From: Candidatus Mediterraneibacter avicola | GTDB taxonomy: Bacteria; Bacillota; Clostridia; Lachnospirales; Lachnospiraceae | Length of the DNA stretch: 32,839 bases | Assembly: GCA_019115385.1 (NCBI GenBank) | Contig: DXDR01000044.1 | Coordinates: forward strand, 1-32,839 | Direction of reading: 5' to 3' | Part shown: positions 7,647-14,893 of the stretch, piece by piece | How positions within the stretch are numbered: position 1 is the stretch's first letter | Layout of the letters: every line of letters starts with the position of its first letter | Translations under genes and position numbers: made by a program | Notes under the pieces: model-generated | Databases searched by the model: none | Told to the model about the DNA's origin: nothing | What the model saw: only the letters and a program-made list of their open reading frames with translations

Positions 7647-9200
7647 TCATCTGCCTTCCTGCACTTCCTCGAATTCTCTCTGTATCTCCCGTGACGGCTG
7701 CGGCGTCAGAAGGGACACCACTACAATACACAGGCTGGAGAAGATAAACGCAGGCAGGAGCTCATAGATATCCCACAGCCCGCCCAGCGGACGGACAAGC
7801 AGATTCCACACAAATACCATTCCTGCGCCGCCCAGCATTCCGGCGATCGCCCCGGCTCTCGTCGTTCTCTTCCAGAACAGGCTGAAGAGCATCAGCGGTC
7901 CGAATGTTGCGCCAAATCCGGCCCATGCAAAGCTTACGATCGTAAAGATAACGCTGTTCTCATCCAGTGCGATCACAATCGCCACAACGGCGATCAGAAG
8001 CAGGGTTATCCTGGATATATTCAGAACCTCCCGGTCGGACGCTTTCCTGCGGAACAGCCCCTGATAGATATTCTTTGCAAACGCAGAAGCCGCGATCAGA
8101 AGGTAAGAGTCCGAAGAACTGATCGTCGCCGCAAGTATGCCTGCCATCACAAAGCCCGCAAGCAGAGGTGGAAGCAGGTTGGTGGAGAGAAGGATAAATA
8201 CGTTTTCCGCTTCGGGAGAAGTCGTAAGTGCTGTGGGATAAAGTGTTCTTCCCACCAAGCCGATAAATACCGCTATCGTAAGTGAAATGACAACCCACAC
8301 TGTCGCAATCCGGCGGGAGCGCTTCAGTTCGTCCTCACGGCGGATCGCCATGAAGCGCAGCAGGACCTGAGGAACACCGAAATATCCCAGCCCCCATGCC
8401 AGAGCAGAAGCAATGGGGAGGAATCCATACGGCGCCGCTTCTCCGAACAGAGGCGTGCCGCCTGCCGCCTGCTGCACACCGTCCACCGTCTGCGGTGCAG
8501 CGATTCCAAAGAAATCAAGAAATCCGGGGATGGAACGGACATTGTCGATAACGGCTCCAAGGCCTCCCGCAGATATTGTTCCCACACACACGATCACTCC
8601 CAGCGCAATGATCATTACAACAGCCTGCATGAAATCAGAAGCGCTCTCTGCCAGAAATCCGCCGATGATCGTATAGATCAGCACAAAAACCGCTCCTACG
8701 ATCATCATCGGAATATACGGCAGATCAAACAGGGTGGAGAACAGCTTGCCGCAGGTTACAAGACAGCTGGCAGCATAGACTGTAAAAAAGATAAGAATGA
8801 ATACTGCCGCAATAGTCATGATAACTTTACGGTTCTCGTGAAAACGGTTGGAAAAGTATTCCGGAAGCGTGATAGCATTCCCCGCTTTCTCGCTGTACCG
8901 GCGAAGACGCCTGGAAACGATCAGCCAGTTTACATATGTACCCACTGCCAGACCAATGGCAGTCCACGCTGCATCCGCAATGCCGCACCAGTAAGCCACG
9001 CCCGGCAGTCCCATGAGTAGCCATCCTGACATATCGGAGGCCTCGGCGCTCATCGCCGTCACCCACGGGCCAAGGCTTCTGCCGCCGAGAAAATAAGCGT
9101 CTGAACTTGCATTTGCCTTTTTCGCAAAAGTAACTCCCAAAATAATTACCGCCGCCATATAAATGATCATGGCAGTCAGAATCTGTAATGTGTCTCCCAT
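7647..9200 (-). CDS. putP: Sodium/proline symporter, SSS family
   Basis: A 517-residue membrane protein starting MGDTLQILTAMIIYMAAVII after GAAAGGAAAA. About 13 hydrophobic segments are seen, with the family motifs YFLGGRSLGPWVTAMSAEASDMSGW in the first helices and GFGAxxGPLMLFSLFWKR near the end (SWAGFGATFGP-like). PutP imports proline with Na+ at the cytoplasmic membrane. The length fits the family. It has its own strong promoter just upstream. Related SSS carriers take up other solutes, so the substrate is inferred from overall resemblance to PutP. Confidence 0.88.
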   Translation of the reverse strand: MGDTLQILTAMIIYMAAVIILGVTFAKKANASSDAYFLGGRSLGPWVTAMSAEASDMSGWLLMGLPGVAYWCGIADAAWTAIGLAVGTYVNWLIVSRRLRRYSEKAGNAITLPEYFSNRFHENRKVIMTIAAVFILIFFTVYAASCLVTCGKLFSTLFDLPYIPMMIVGAVFVLIYTIIGGFLAESASDFMQAVVMIIALGVIVCVGTISAGGLGAVIDNVRSIPGFLDFFGIAAPQTVDGVQQAAGGTPLFGEAAPYGFLPIASALAWGLGYFGVPQVLLRFMAIRREDELKRSRRIATVWVVISLTIAVFIGLVGRTLYPTALTTSPEAENVFILLSTNLLPPLLAGFVMAGILAATISSSDSYLLIAASAFAKNIYQGLFRRKASDREVLNISRITLLLIAVVAIVIALDENSVIFTIVSFAWAGFGATFGPLMLFSLFWKRTTRAGAIAGMLGGAGMVFVWNLLVRPLGGLWDIYELLPAFIFSSLCIVVVSLLTPQPSREIQREFEEVQEGR

Positions 9201-9311
9201 TCCATATTTTCCTTTCTGTTTTCTGCGCTGGCATATACCGGCGCTTTCTTCTGTGCTTTCTAATTAACGATCACCGTAAAAAGCGTCCTCTGTTTGCACA
9301 ATATGGAATAG

Positions 9312-9340
9312 ATTATAAACAAATTATAAAGTTTTGGCAA
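9312..9340 (-). promoter_or_regulatory. Sigma-A promoter of the proline symporter gene
   Basis: On the minus strand, -35 TTGCCA (9335-9340), a 17-base spacer and -10 TATAAT (9312-9317). It leaves a leader of about 105 bases before the ATG at 9200. It starts immediately after the amidase stop codon, so the symporter need not depend on amidase read-through. Confidence 0.75.
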
Positions 9341-9348
9341 TCATTTTC

Positions 9349-10047
9349 TCAGCCGCCCTTTGCGATCGCCCGGCCAACATTTGTTTTAAACTCCTCCCAG
9401 GCCTCCTCATTTTCCACAAAATATCTGGGACAGTTCTTTCCCGTCACATCATAGTGCCGGATCACCTGCTCTTCCGTCAGGTCAAACTTTACACAGAGCC
9501 ATGCCGTCAGCTGAACAAGCGACCGGTACGTTTCGTCTGTGAATTTTCCGCTCTCATCCGGGTGGCAGCACTCGATAGAAACGGTGTCGATATTTCTGGA
9601 ATTTGACGCATATGCCATCTCCCAGGTAGGCACGCACTGGATAATCTCCCCATTGAGCCCCACAATAAAATTGCTGCTGGCCTCGGTCTCGTGGGAATCT
9701 TTCAAGCCGTTGAAGTAATCTCTGTTTTCCTGCGCCGTACTTCCCGGATTTGCCGTATAGTGAACCACAATGCCGTTAATTTTTTCGATTTCAGTCCCCG
9801 GTCTGGAATATGGATTTACATCCAGAAGCTGCACGTCGATCTCCGGCTGTGAAGCATCTGTGTCGATCATCCCTGACGCTCTGCCCGTGCCGGAGATACA
9901 GCTGTAAAGTCCGAGCGCCACGGTCAGGATCAGAAGGATCCCGACGCCCGCCCGGATATACACCGCCTGCTGCCGTGCGCGCCGGCTCTTCCCTCTATTC
10001 CGGGTTTTCTCATGGACGTTTTTTCTGCCGTATGTTTTTTTATTCAT
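9349..10047 (-). CDS. Membrane-anchored N-acetylmuramoyl-L-alanine amidase (Amidase_2)
   Basis: Taken from the ATG at 10047 (232 residues). A GTG at 10104 would extend it, but it has no ribosome site and overlaps a -10-like TGCTATCAT. The N-terminus is very basic (MNKKTYGRKN...RARRQQ), then one membrane helix (AGVGILLILTVALGLY), so the enzyme faces outwards. The Amidase_2 domain follows from about residue 90: GIVVHYT with the first zinc histidine, a conserved SIECCH strand, IRHYDVTGKNCPR with the second zinc histidine and the cysteine ligand. It should cleave the bond between muramic acid and the peptide in cell wall. It has no cell-wall binding repeats. Confidence 0.85.
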   Translation of the reverse strand: MNKKTYGRKNVHEKTRNRGKSRRARQQAVYIRAGVGILLILTVALGLYSCISGTGRASGMIDTDASQPEIDVQLLDVNPYSRPGTEIEKINGIVVHYTANPGSTAQENRDYFNGLKDSHETEASSNFIVGLNGEIIQCVPTWEMAYASNSRNIDTVSIECCHPDESGKFTDETYRSLVQLTAWLCVKFDLTEEQVIRHYDVTGKNCPRYFVENEEAWEEFKTNVGRAIAKGG

Positions 10048-10206
10048 CTTCCGCTGTCTGGCCTGTCCTTTCCTTTCTTTATATCGCTTTTTTAATGATA
10101 GCACAGATTTTGCACGGAATTATGAATAAAATCTTATGAAAAACGAAAATTTACCGCACTGAAAATCTCGGAAATACCGCGTCAGCAAGGCAAACCGCAG
10201 CAGATG

Positions 10207-10347
10207 TCACACTTTCTTGCCAAGTTCATACGCCAGCTTCGGATATTGGCTGTGTCCTGATTCTTTCGCGCCGCGGCTGAACTCTTCAACTAAAATATTT
10301 GTTGAACCGTTTTTATTCGGACTTCCCTGTAAAATGATGATCCTCAT
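10207..10347 (-). pseudogene. Flavodoxin-type NAD(P)H oxidoreductase remnant, 46 residues
   Basis: An ATG with an ideal AGGAGG eight bases upstream opens a 46-residue frame beginning MRIIILQGSPNKNGSTNILV. This is the FMN-binding loop of NADPH-dependent FMN reductase/flavodoxin-fold proteins. After GAKESGH the sequence jumps to SQYPKLAYELGKKV and a stop, which looks like the C-terminal helix of the same family. The usual length is 170-200 residues, so about 130 are missing, in frame. It lies 46 bases after the aldo/keto reductase on the same strand and was probably the second gene of that operon. Confidence 0.7.
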
Positions 10348-10392
10348 CTGTCACTGCCTCCTGTTATTGCTCTGCTTTACGCCATGATTTTT

Positions 10393-11430
10393 CTATATTT
10401 CCTGGTTTCCCGTGGACCAGACATGGTCTTCCCCTGCCTGTTCTGCTGTGTTCTGCGCCATAACTCCCACCAGCGCATGGGGCACATATGGTTCCTCAAG
10501 ATAGAAAAGCTCATCCCTGGTAAGGCAGATATCCGATGCGTTCGCCATGCCGGTTACATGGGAGAGCTTCGTTGCTCCGACCACAGGCGCGGTCACTTTT
10601 GTGAGAAGCCACGCCAGAGAAATCTCGGTCATTGATACACCGCGCTTTCCGGCCAGTTCCGCCACACGTGAAATGATTATCCCGTCTTCTTTCGCCGTCG
10701 CGTCATATTTCAGCCTTGCATAGTCATCTTCCTGCAGCCTCTTTGACGTCTCGCCCGGTTTCTTTGCCAGACGGCCGCCGGCAAGAGCGCTGTAAGGCGT
10801 CATTGCAATATTATCCTCCCTGCATAGCTTTGCCATTTCCTGTTCCTCTTCCCGGAAGATAAGATTGTAATGTCCCTGTACAGATACAAATTTGGCAAAA
10901 CCTTCTTTTTCCGCAAGATCGTTCGCTTTTGCGAGCTGGTAGGCATAGCAGTTGGAGATGCCGATATATCTTGCCTTTCCCGCCTTCACCACGCTGTTCA
11001 GCCCTTCCATAATGTCATACAGCGGAGTTGAATAATCCCACATATGATAGATGTAAAGATCCACATAATCCATGCCCAGGTTCTCAAGACTTTTATCGAT
11101 CATGCGCGCAATGTGCTGCCGGGCAGAGACTCCTCTTTCAATTTCTCCGGGCGTACGGGGAAGGAACTTTGTCGCCACCACAACGTCTTCTCTTCTGGCG
11201 TAGTCCTTCAGCGCCCTGCCAACATACTGCTCGCTCGTACCGCTCTGGTAGGCGATCGCCGTATCATAAAAATTAATACCGCATTCCAGTCCCCGACGGA
11301 TGATCTCCCGGGTGTGTTCCTCGTCGACCGTCCATGTATGCTGTCCGTTCCGCGCGTCTCCGAATCCCATACAGCCCATACAGATACGGGACACATTCAG
11401 ATCAGAATTTCCCAGTTTTGTAAATTTCAT
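10393..11430 (-). CDS. Aldo/keto reductase
   Basis: The ATG at 11430 follows AGAGGA and matches the family start MKFTKLGNSDLNVSRICMG; an upstream codon at 11463 is not needed. The 345-residue protein shows the four catalytic residues of the TIM-barrel family: D in NFYDTA, Y in AIAYQ, K in VVATKF and H in YIYHMW. It also has the NADP-binding region GATKLSHV near the end. It should reduce aldehydes or ketones with NADPH in the cytoplasm. It is divergent from a LysR gene and carries the TGACA-N3-TGTCA palindrome 54 bases upstream. The flavodoxin remnant follows it. Confidence 0.9.
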   Translation of the reverse strand: MKFTKLGNSDLNVSRICMGCMGFGDARNGQHTWTVDEEHTREIIRRGLECGINFYDTAIAYQSGTSEQYVGRALKDYARREDVVVATKFLPRTPGEIERGVSARQHIARMIDKSLENLGMDYVDLYIYHMWDYSTPLYDIMEGLNSVVKAGKARYIGISNCYAYQLAKANDLAEKEGFAKFVSVQGHYNLIFREEEQEMAKLCREDNIAMTPYSALAGGRLAKKPGETSKRLQEDDYARLKYDATAKEDGIIISRVAELAGKRGVSMTEISLAWLLTKVTAPVVGATKLSHVTGMANASDICLTRDELFYLEEPYVPHALVGVMAQNTAEQAGEDHVWSTGNQEI

Positions 11431-11483
11431 AAAATCAGATCCTCTCACTATATTGAAAATCAAATTTATTTGACATTTTTATT

Positions 11484-11498
11484 CTGACATAATGTCAG
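11484..11498. promoter_or_regulatory. TGACA-N3-TGTCA operator upstream of the aldo/keto reductase
   Basis: CTGACATAATGTCAG is a perfect inverted repeat around a single central base. Its 13-bp core also fits the LysR T-N11-A pattern. An extra TGACA half-site lies at 11471-11475. The same core recurs at 20558-20570 and 20594-20606, and imperfectly at 18774-18786. Confidence 0.65.
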
Positions 11499-11553
11499 TT
11501 CTTTTTCAAATACTCTTGCCGCATATTTCACCATGCTTTTCAGGCATATTCAC

Positions 11554-11640
11554 GATTTGGGACATAGTAAAGTTCGATCGGGGACGTAGTAAAATGCGAT
11601 TTTACTACGTCCCCGATCGAACTTTACTATGTCCCAAATC
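11554..11640. repeat. 87-bp near-perfect hairpin (42-bp arms, 3-base loop)
   Basis: Bases 11554-11595 are the exact reverse complement of 11599-11640, with GCG between. The arm starts GATTTGGGACATAGTAAA and contains two related units, GGGACATAGTAAA and GGGACGTAGTAAA, separated by the palindrome-like GTTCGATCG. No reading frame uses it. It sits 30 bases before the LysR start codon and supplies the -35 of a likely LysR promoter. Long perfect arms like this are far beyond an ordinary terminator and suggest a MITE-like element or a recently formed inverted duplication. Confidence 0.9.
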
Positions 11641-11651
11641 AATGCTAGAAT
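11623..11651 (+). promoter_or_regulatory. Extended -10 promoter for the LysR gene, with its -35 in the hairpin
   Basis: -35 TTTACT (11623-11628), a 17-base spacer and an extended -10 TGC-TAGAAT (-10 at 11646-11651). The -35 lies inside the right arm of the long hairpin, so any protein or structure on the arm would affect the regulator's expression. Confidence 0.5.
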
Positions 11652-11670
11652 AATATGAGGAGGTATCTGT

Positions 11671-12561
11671 ATGGAGTTTCGTGTACTAAAATATTTTTTG
11701 ATGGTGGCCCGCGAGGAGAATATCACCCACGCCGCCGAACTCCTTCATATTACGCAGCCTACTCTCTCCCGCCAGCTGATCCAGCTTGAGGATGAGCTGG
11801 GTGTCAAGCTGTTTCAGAGGAGCAGGCACCGCATTATCCTGACCGAGGCCGGTATGCTTCTTCGCAGGCGCGCAGAAGAGATCGTCTCCCTGACAGAAAA
11901 GGCACGGGAGGAACTTCAGTTTGAAACTGCGCAGCTTACGGGTAAGATTTCAATCGGGAGCGGCGAACTGAAAACTTCCCGTTTTCTCGCCGAGTTGATC
12001 GCATCTTTTCACGAAGAATATCCCCAGGTCCATTTTGAACTCTATAGCGGAAATTCTGACAACATCAAGGAGCGGATCGACCGGGGCATCCTGGATATCG
12101 GCCTTCTTGTAGAACCGGTGGATATTTCCAAATATAATTTTGTGCGCACGCCTTTTAAGGAAACCTGGGGCGTACTTGTTAACGAGGATTCAGAGCTTGC
12201 CGGGAAAAAGGAAGTCACTCCCGAGGAGTTGTCACGATTTCCTGTGATCATGTCTCAGCGCGAGATGGTTCAGAACGAACTTTTAAACTGGTTCGGGGAT
12301 TATTCCGACCGGATCCAAAATGTTGTCTCCGGGAATCTTCAGTACAACCTGGCGGCCATGGCCCGCTGTCATCTGGGAAATGTCATCACTTTGGAGATGA
12401 ACAGTTCCTATGAAGGCCTGCAGTTTATCCCTTTTAAGCCAAGACTGGAATCAGGCACTGTCCTTGTCTGGAAAAAGTCTCAGATCTTTTCTCGTGCCGC
12501 CAGCGCTTTTATCAGTCATGCAAAACAATACCTTTCAGGCATTCATAATGATTATAATTAG
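11671..12561 (+). CDS. LysR-family transcriptional regulator (first paralogue)
   Basis: 296 residues with GAGGAGGT before the ATG. Residues 1-60 form the winged helix-turn-helix (FLMVAREENITHAAELLHITQPTLSRQLIQLEDELGVKLF). Residues 90-290 form the two-lobe effector-binding domain (KISIGSGELKTSRFLAELIASFHEEYPQVHFELYSGNSDNI, DIGLLVEP). It is divergent from the aldo/keto reductase, the usual arrangement for a LysR regulator and its target. It resembles the second LysR gene at 20763 along its length, including MEFRVLKYFLMVARE versus MELRVLNYFLAIARE. The effector is unknown; an aldehyde or quinone would fit the neighbours. A terminator follows. Confidence 0.92.
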   Translation: MEFRVLKYFLMVAREENITHAAELLHITQPTLSRQLIQLEDELGVKLFQRSRHRIILTEAGMLLRRRAEEIVSLTEKAREELQFETAQLTGKISIGSGELKTSRFLAELIASFHEEYPQVHFELYSGNSDNIKERIDRGILDIGLLVEPVDISKYNFVRTPFKETWGVLVNEDSELAGKKEVTPEELSRFPVIMSQREMVQNELLNWFGDYSDRIQNVVSGNLQYNLAAMARCHLGNVITLEMNSSYEGLQFIPFKPRLESGTVLVWKKSQIFSRAASAFISHAKQYLSGIHNDYN

Positions 12562-12589
12562 GCATTAGACATATTTTTGTAAGGGATTT

Positions 12590-12629
12590 AAAATGTAAGT
12601 GTTCACAGGATGAGCGCTTACATTTTTTT
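12590..12629 (+). terminator. Rho-independent terminator of the LysR gene
   Basis: AAAATGTAAGTG (12590-12601) pairs with CGCTTACATTTT (12615-12626), with one G-T pair, and is followed by a T run. It lies 28 bases after the LysR stop and isolates it from the MerR operon. Confidence 0.8.
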
Positions 12630-12679
12630 AGGTTCTTATCCGTATATAAAGAGACGGCTGTTCAGAAGGGAGGGAGCGG

Positions 12680-13075
12680 ATGACCATTAATGAGGCAAGC
12701 GAACGTTACAGTATACCTCTTGATATTCTTCATGAATATAAACGCTGGGGACTGTGCGGCGCGGTCAAAAAAGCAATAGGCTCCCGCCAGCATGACAGCG
12801 CTGTTCCGGGTGACACGGATCTGGACGACACGGATCTGGAGCGTCTGAGCCTGATCATGACACTTCACGATATCGGTTTCCAAAGCTCGGAGATAGAGAC
12901 CTATATGCGGCTGCTTCTGGAAAATGAGAACGGCGAAGCGCAGCGTCTCAATATGCTGAACATAAAGAGGCGGAGCATTCTGGACGATATTCATTTTCGT
13001 GAAAAGCAGCTCAGTTATCTGGACTATCTCAGGTACAGCATCCGTAAAAAACAGGATATAAACAACATGATCTAA
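12680..13075 (+). CDS. MerR-type regulator
   Basis: 131 residues with GGGAGGGAGCGG before the ATG. It starts MTINEASERYSIPLDILHEYKRWGLCG, a MerR-like helix-turn-helix, followed by DTDLERLSLIMTLHDIGFQSSEIETYM (the second helical element) and a coiled-coil tail (RRSILDDIHFREKQLSYLDYLRYSIRKK). No effector domain follows, as in small MerR proteins. The DNA has a 15-bp tandem duplication (12812-12826, 12827-12841) giving DTDLDDTDLE. It is the first gene of an operon with the cupin and decarboxylase-like genes and probably controls it. Confidence 0.8.
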   Translation: MTINEASERYSIPLDILHEYKRWGLCGAVKKAIGSRQHDSAVPGDTDLDDTDLERLSLIMTLHDIGFQSSEIETYMRLLLENENGEAQRLNMLNIKRRSILDDIHFREKQLSYLDYLRYSIRKKQDINNMI

Positions 13076-13089
13076 GGAGGCATTTTATT

Positions 13090-13524
13090 ATGAAAATCCA
13101 GGACAAAGAAACATTTGACAAAGCAAACGTATTTGGGCTTGGAGCAGAGAATTCCGCTTTTGCTCAGTATTTTATCGGCAATTCCTATTTAAACCCGCTG
13201 ACTGAACCTGGCCAGGGCAGCATCGCTCTGGCAAATGTCACATTTGAGCCGGGCTGCCGCAACAACTGGCATATCCATCACGCGAAGACAGGCGGCGGCC
13301 AGATCCTCATCTGCACCGCCGGAAGCGGCTGGTATCAGGAAGAGGGCAAAGCCCCTGTAAGCCTCGAACCGGGAACCGTGATCGTGATCCCGCCGGAAGT
13401 AAAACACTGGCACGGCGCCAAGGCAGACAGCTGGTTCTCCCATATCGCTTTTGAAGCTCCGGGAACAGAGACCAGCAATGAATGGCTGGAGCCAGTGGAC
13501 GACGAGACATATTCCAAACTGTAA
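13090..13524 (+). CDS. Cupin-domain protein
   Basis: 144 residues with CTAAGGAGG before the ATG, 14 bases after the MerR stop. The cupin barrel motifs are visible: GCRNNWHIHHAKTGGGQILIC (motif 1, with histidines and the following Q) and PGTVIVIPPEVKHWHGA (motif 2, histidine ligands). Small cupins of this kind are often found beside carboxymuconolactone decarboxylase-like proteins, as here. The metal and the substrate are unknown. Confidence 0.85.
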   Translation: MKIQDKETFDKANVFGLGAENSAFAQYFIGNSYLNPLTEPGQGSIALANVTFEPGCRNNWHIHHAKTGGGQILICTAGSGWYQEEGKAPVSLEPGTVIVIPPEVKHWHGAKADSWFSHIAFEAPGTETSNEWLEPVDDETYSKL

Positions 13525-13542
13525 AAGGGAGGCCATATACTA

Positions 13543-14232
13543 ATGAAAGATTACAGACAAACAGATCCAGAATTTACAGAACGTTTTGAACATTTCGCTT
13601 TTGACGAGGTGGTTCATGAAGAGGGACAGCAGCTTGACGATGTCACCCGTCACATGGCAATCATCGCCACTCTGCTTGGATGTCAGGGGATTGACGAATT
13701 CCGCCTGGAGGTTCCCCGTGCGCTGGACGCAGGCCTTACGCCTGTAATGATAAAAGAAGTCGTCTATCAGGCGGTGGATTATCTGGGGATCGGACGCGTC
13801 CGTCCATTCCTGGACGCGGTAAACGATATCCTTACCGCCCGGGGAGTCGCCCTTCCGCTGGAGGGCCAGGCAACCACCACAATGGAAGACCGCCTGGAAA
13901 AAGGAGCTCAGGCTCAGGCAGATATTTTCGGAGAGCAGATGAAAGAAGCATGGAAAACCGGCCATATCAACCGCTGGCTTGCCGCCAACTGCTTCGGCGA
14001 CTACTACACCCGCACAGGACTTGACCTAAAGCAGCGGGAAATGATCACCTTCTGTTTCCTGGCTGCTCAGGGCGGATGCGAACCCCAGCTCACCGCACAC
14101 GCCAAAGGAAATATGAATCTTGGCAACGACAGGGATTTCCTCATCAGAATCGTATCCCAGTGTCTTCCGTATATCGGATACCCAAGAAGCCTGAACGCTG
14201 TAACATGCATCAACAAGGCTGCAGAAGAATAA
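13543..14232 (+). CDS. Carboxymuconolactone decarboxylase-family protein, two CMD domains
   Basis: 229 residues starting MKDYRQTDPEFTERFEHFAF after AAAGGGAGG. Two CMD-like domains are present: the first around residues 30-105 (TRHMAIIATLLGCQGIDEFR, VVYQAVDYLGIGR), the second around 125-225 (REMITFCFLAAQGGCEPQLT, HAKGNMNLG, PYIGYPRSLNAVTCI). This fold includes gamma-carboxymuconolactone decarboxylase and AhpD-like peroxide enzymes. The classic AhpD CxxC pair is absent; the second domain has a CEPQL..H pattern. A redox or detoxification role together with the cupin is inferred. No clear terminator was found in the 166 bases after it. Confidence 0.85.
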   Translation: MKDYRQTDPEFTERFEHFAFDEVVHEEGQQLDDVTRHMAIIATLLGCQGIDEFRLEVPRALDAGLTPVMIKEVVYQAVDYLGIGRVRPFLDAVNDILTARGVALPLEGQATTTMEDRLEKGAQAQADIFGEQMKEAWKTGHINRWLAANCFGDYYTRTGLDLKQREMITFCFLAAQGGCEPQLTAHAKGNMNLGNDRDFLIRIVSQCLPYIGYPRSLNAVTCINKAAEE

Positions 14233-14398
14233 TTTTTGCGCAGGAACAGGCAGGAAAGCCTCCATATTTTCCTATCCTCTTTCTCCATTCACATCCTCCT
14301 TTTATTTCTGCCTATTGACCAGATATCTCAGCCAGACCGCCCTCTTTCTCTGAATAGTTCTAAATTTGCCGTCTCCCATCATCCCTAATGATCCAGCT

Positions 14399-14893
14399 TT
14401 ATCCTGTTACTGCTATTATATCTTCCATCCGTATATGAAGCAGGCTCTGATTCTCCAGATCTTCCTGAACCTCCAGGATCATTTCCCCTGCCGTCTCATC
14501 CACTTTCTTAATCCTGCCTCTTACTTCCAGGCATGCCCCGCCTTCCTTTCTCTCGTCCGGCCTGAAGTAGGTTACCGTAATATCCGGCCTCTCTCCGGGA
14601 ACACAGGTTAAAATACCCCTGAGTTTACGATCCAGCTCCGCTCTTTCATCCTCGGACAGTTCCGGCCGGGCATCTGTCTGTCTCGCCGTCTCTTTTATCA
14701 CGTCGCCGTAACCCGTCAGCGCGGCAAACGGTGCAAACTGAGCCGCACGGTCTGAGACAGGCATGTGGGGACGGCGCGGAGATACGTGGTGCGGAAGCTC
14801 TATAATATCCGCATACTCCCCTGCACTGCCACCCGCCTGTACAGTCTGATTTTCCATAGTCTGTACATTCCCCGTGATCCGAGCTGTCTTCAT
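14399..14893 (-). CDS. YolD-like protein, partner of the Y-family polymerase
   Basis: 164 residues. The centre has PHHVSPRRPHMPVSDRAAQF followed by PFAALTGYGDVIKETARQTD, the YolD-like signature, then a beta-rich domain (DITVTYFRPDERKEGGACLEVRGRIKKVD) similar to the family. Its start overlaps the polymerase stop by four bases (ATGA), so the two are translationally coupled. YolD-like proteins are encoded with UvrX/DinB-like polymerases in Firmicutes and on their mobile elements; their exact role is not established. The stretch 14233-14398 downstream shows no feature. Confidence 0.85.
   Translation of the reverse strand: MKTARITGNVQTMENQTVQAGGSAGEYADIIELPHHVSPRRPHMPVSDRAAQFAPFAALTGYGDVIKETARQTDARPELSEDERAELDRKLRGILTCVPGERPDITVTYFRPDERKEGGACLEVRGRIKKVDETAGEMILEVQEDLENQSLLHIRMEDIIAVTG

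Noticed and set aside
10048-10104. GTG at 10104 as the amidase start
   Set aside because: It has no ribosome site and lies inside a -10-like TGCTATCAT; the ATG at 10047 fits better.
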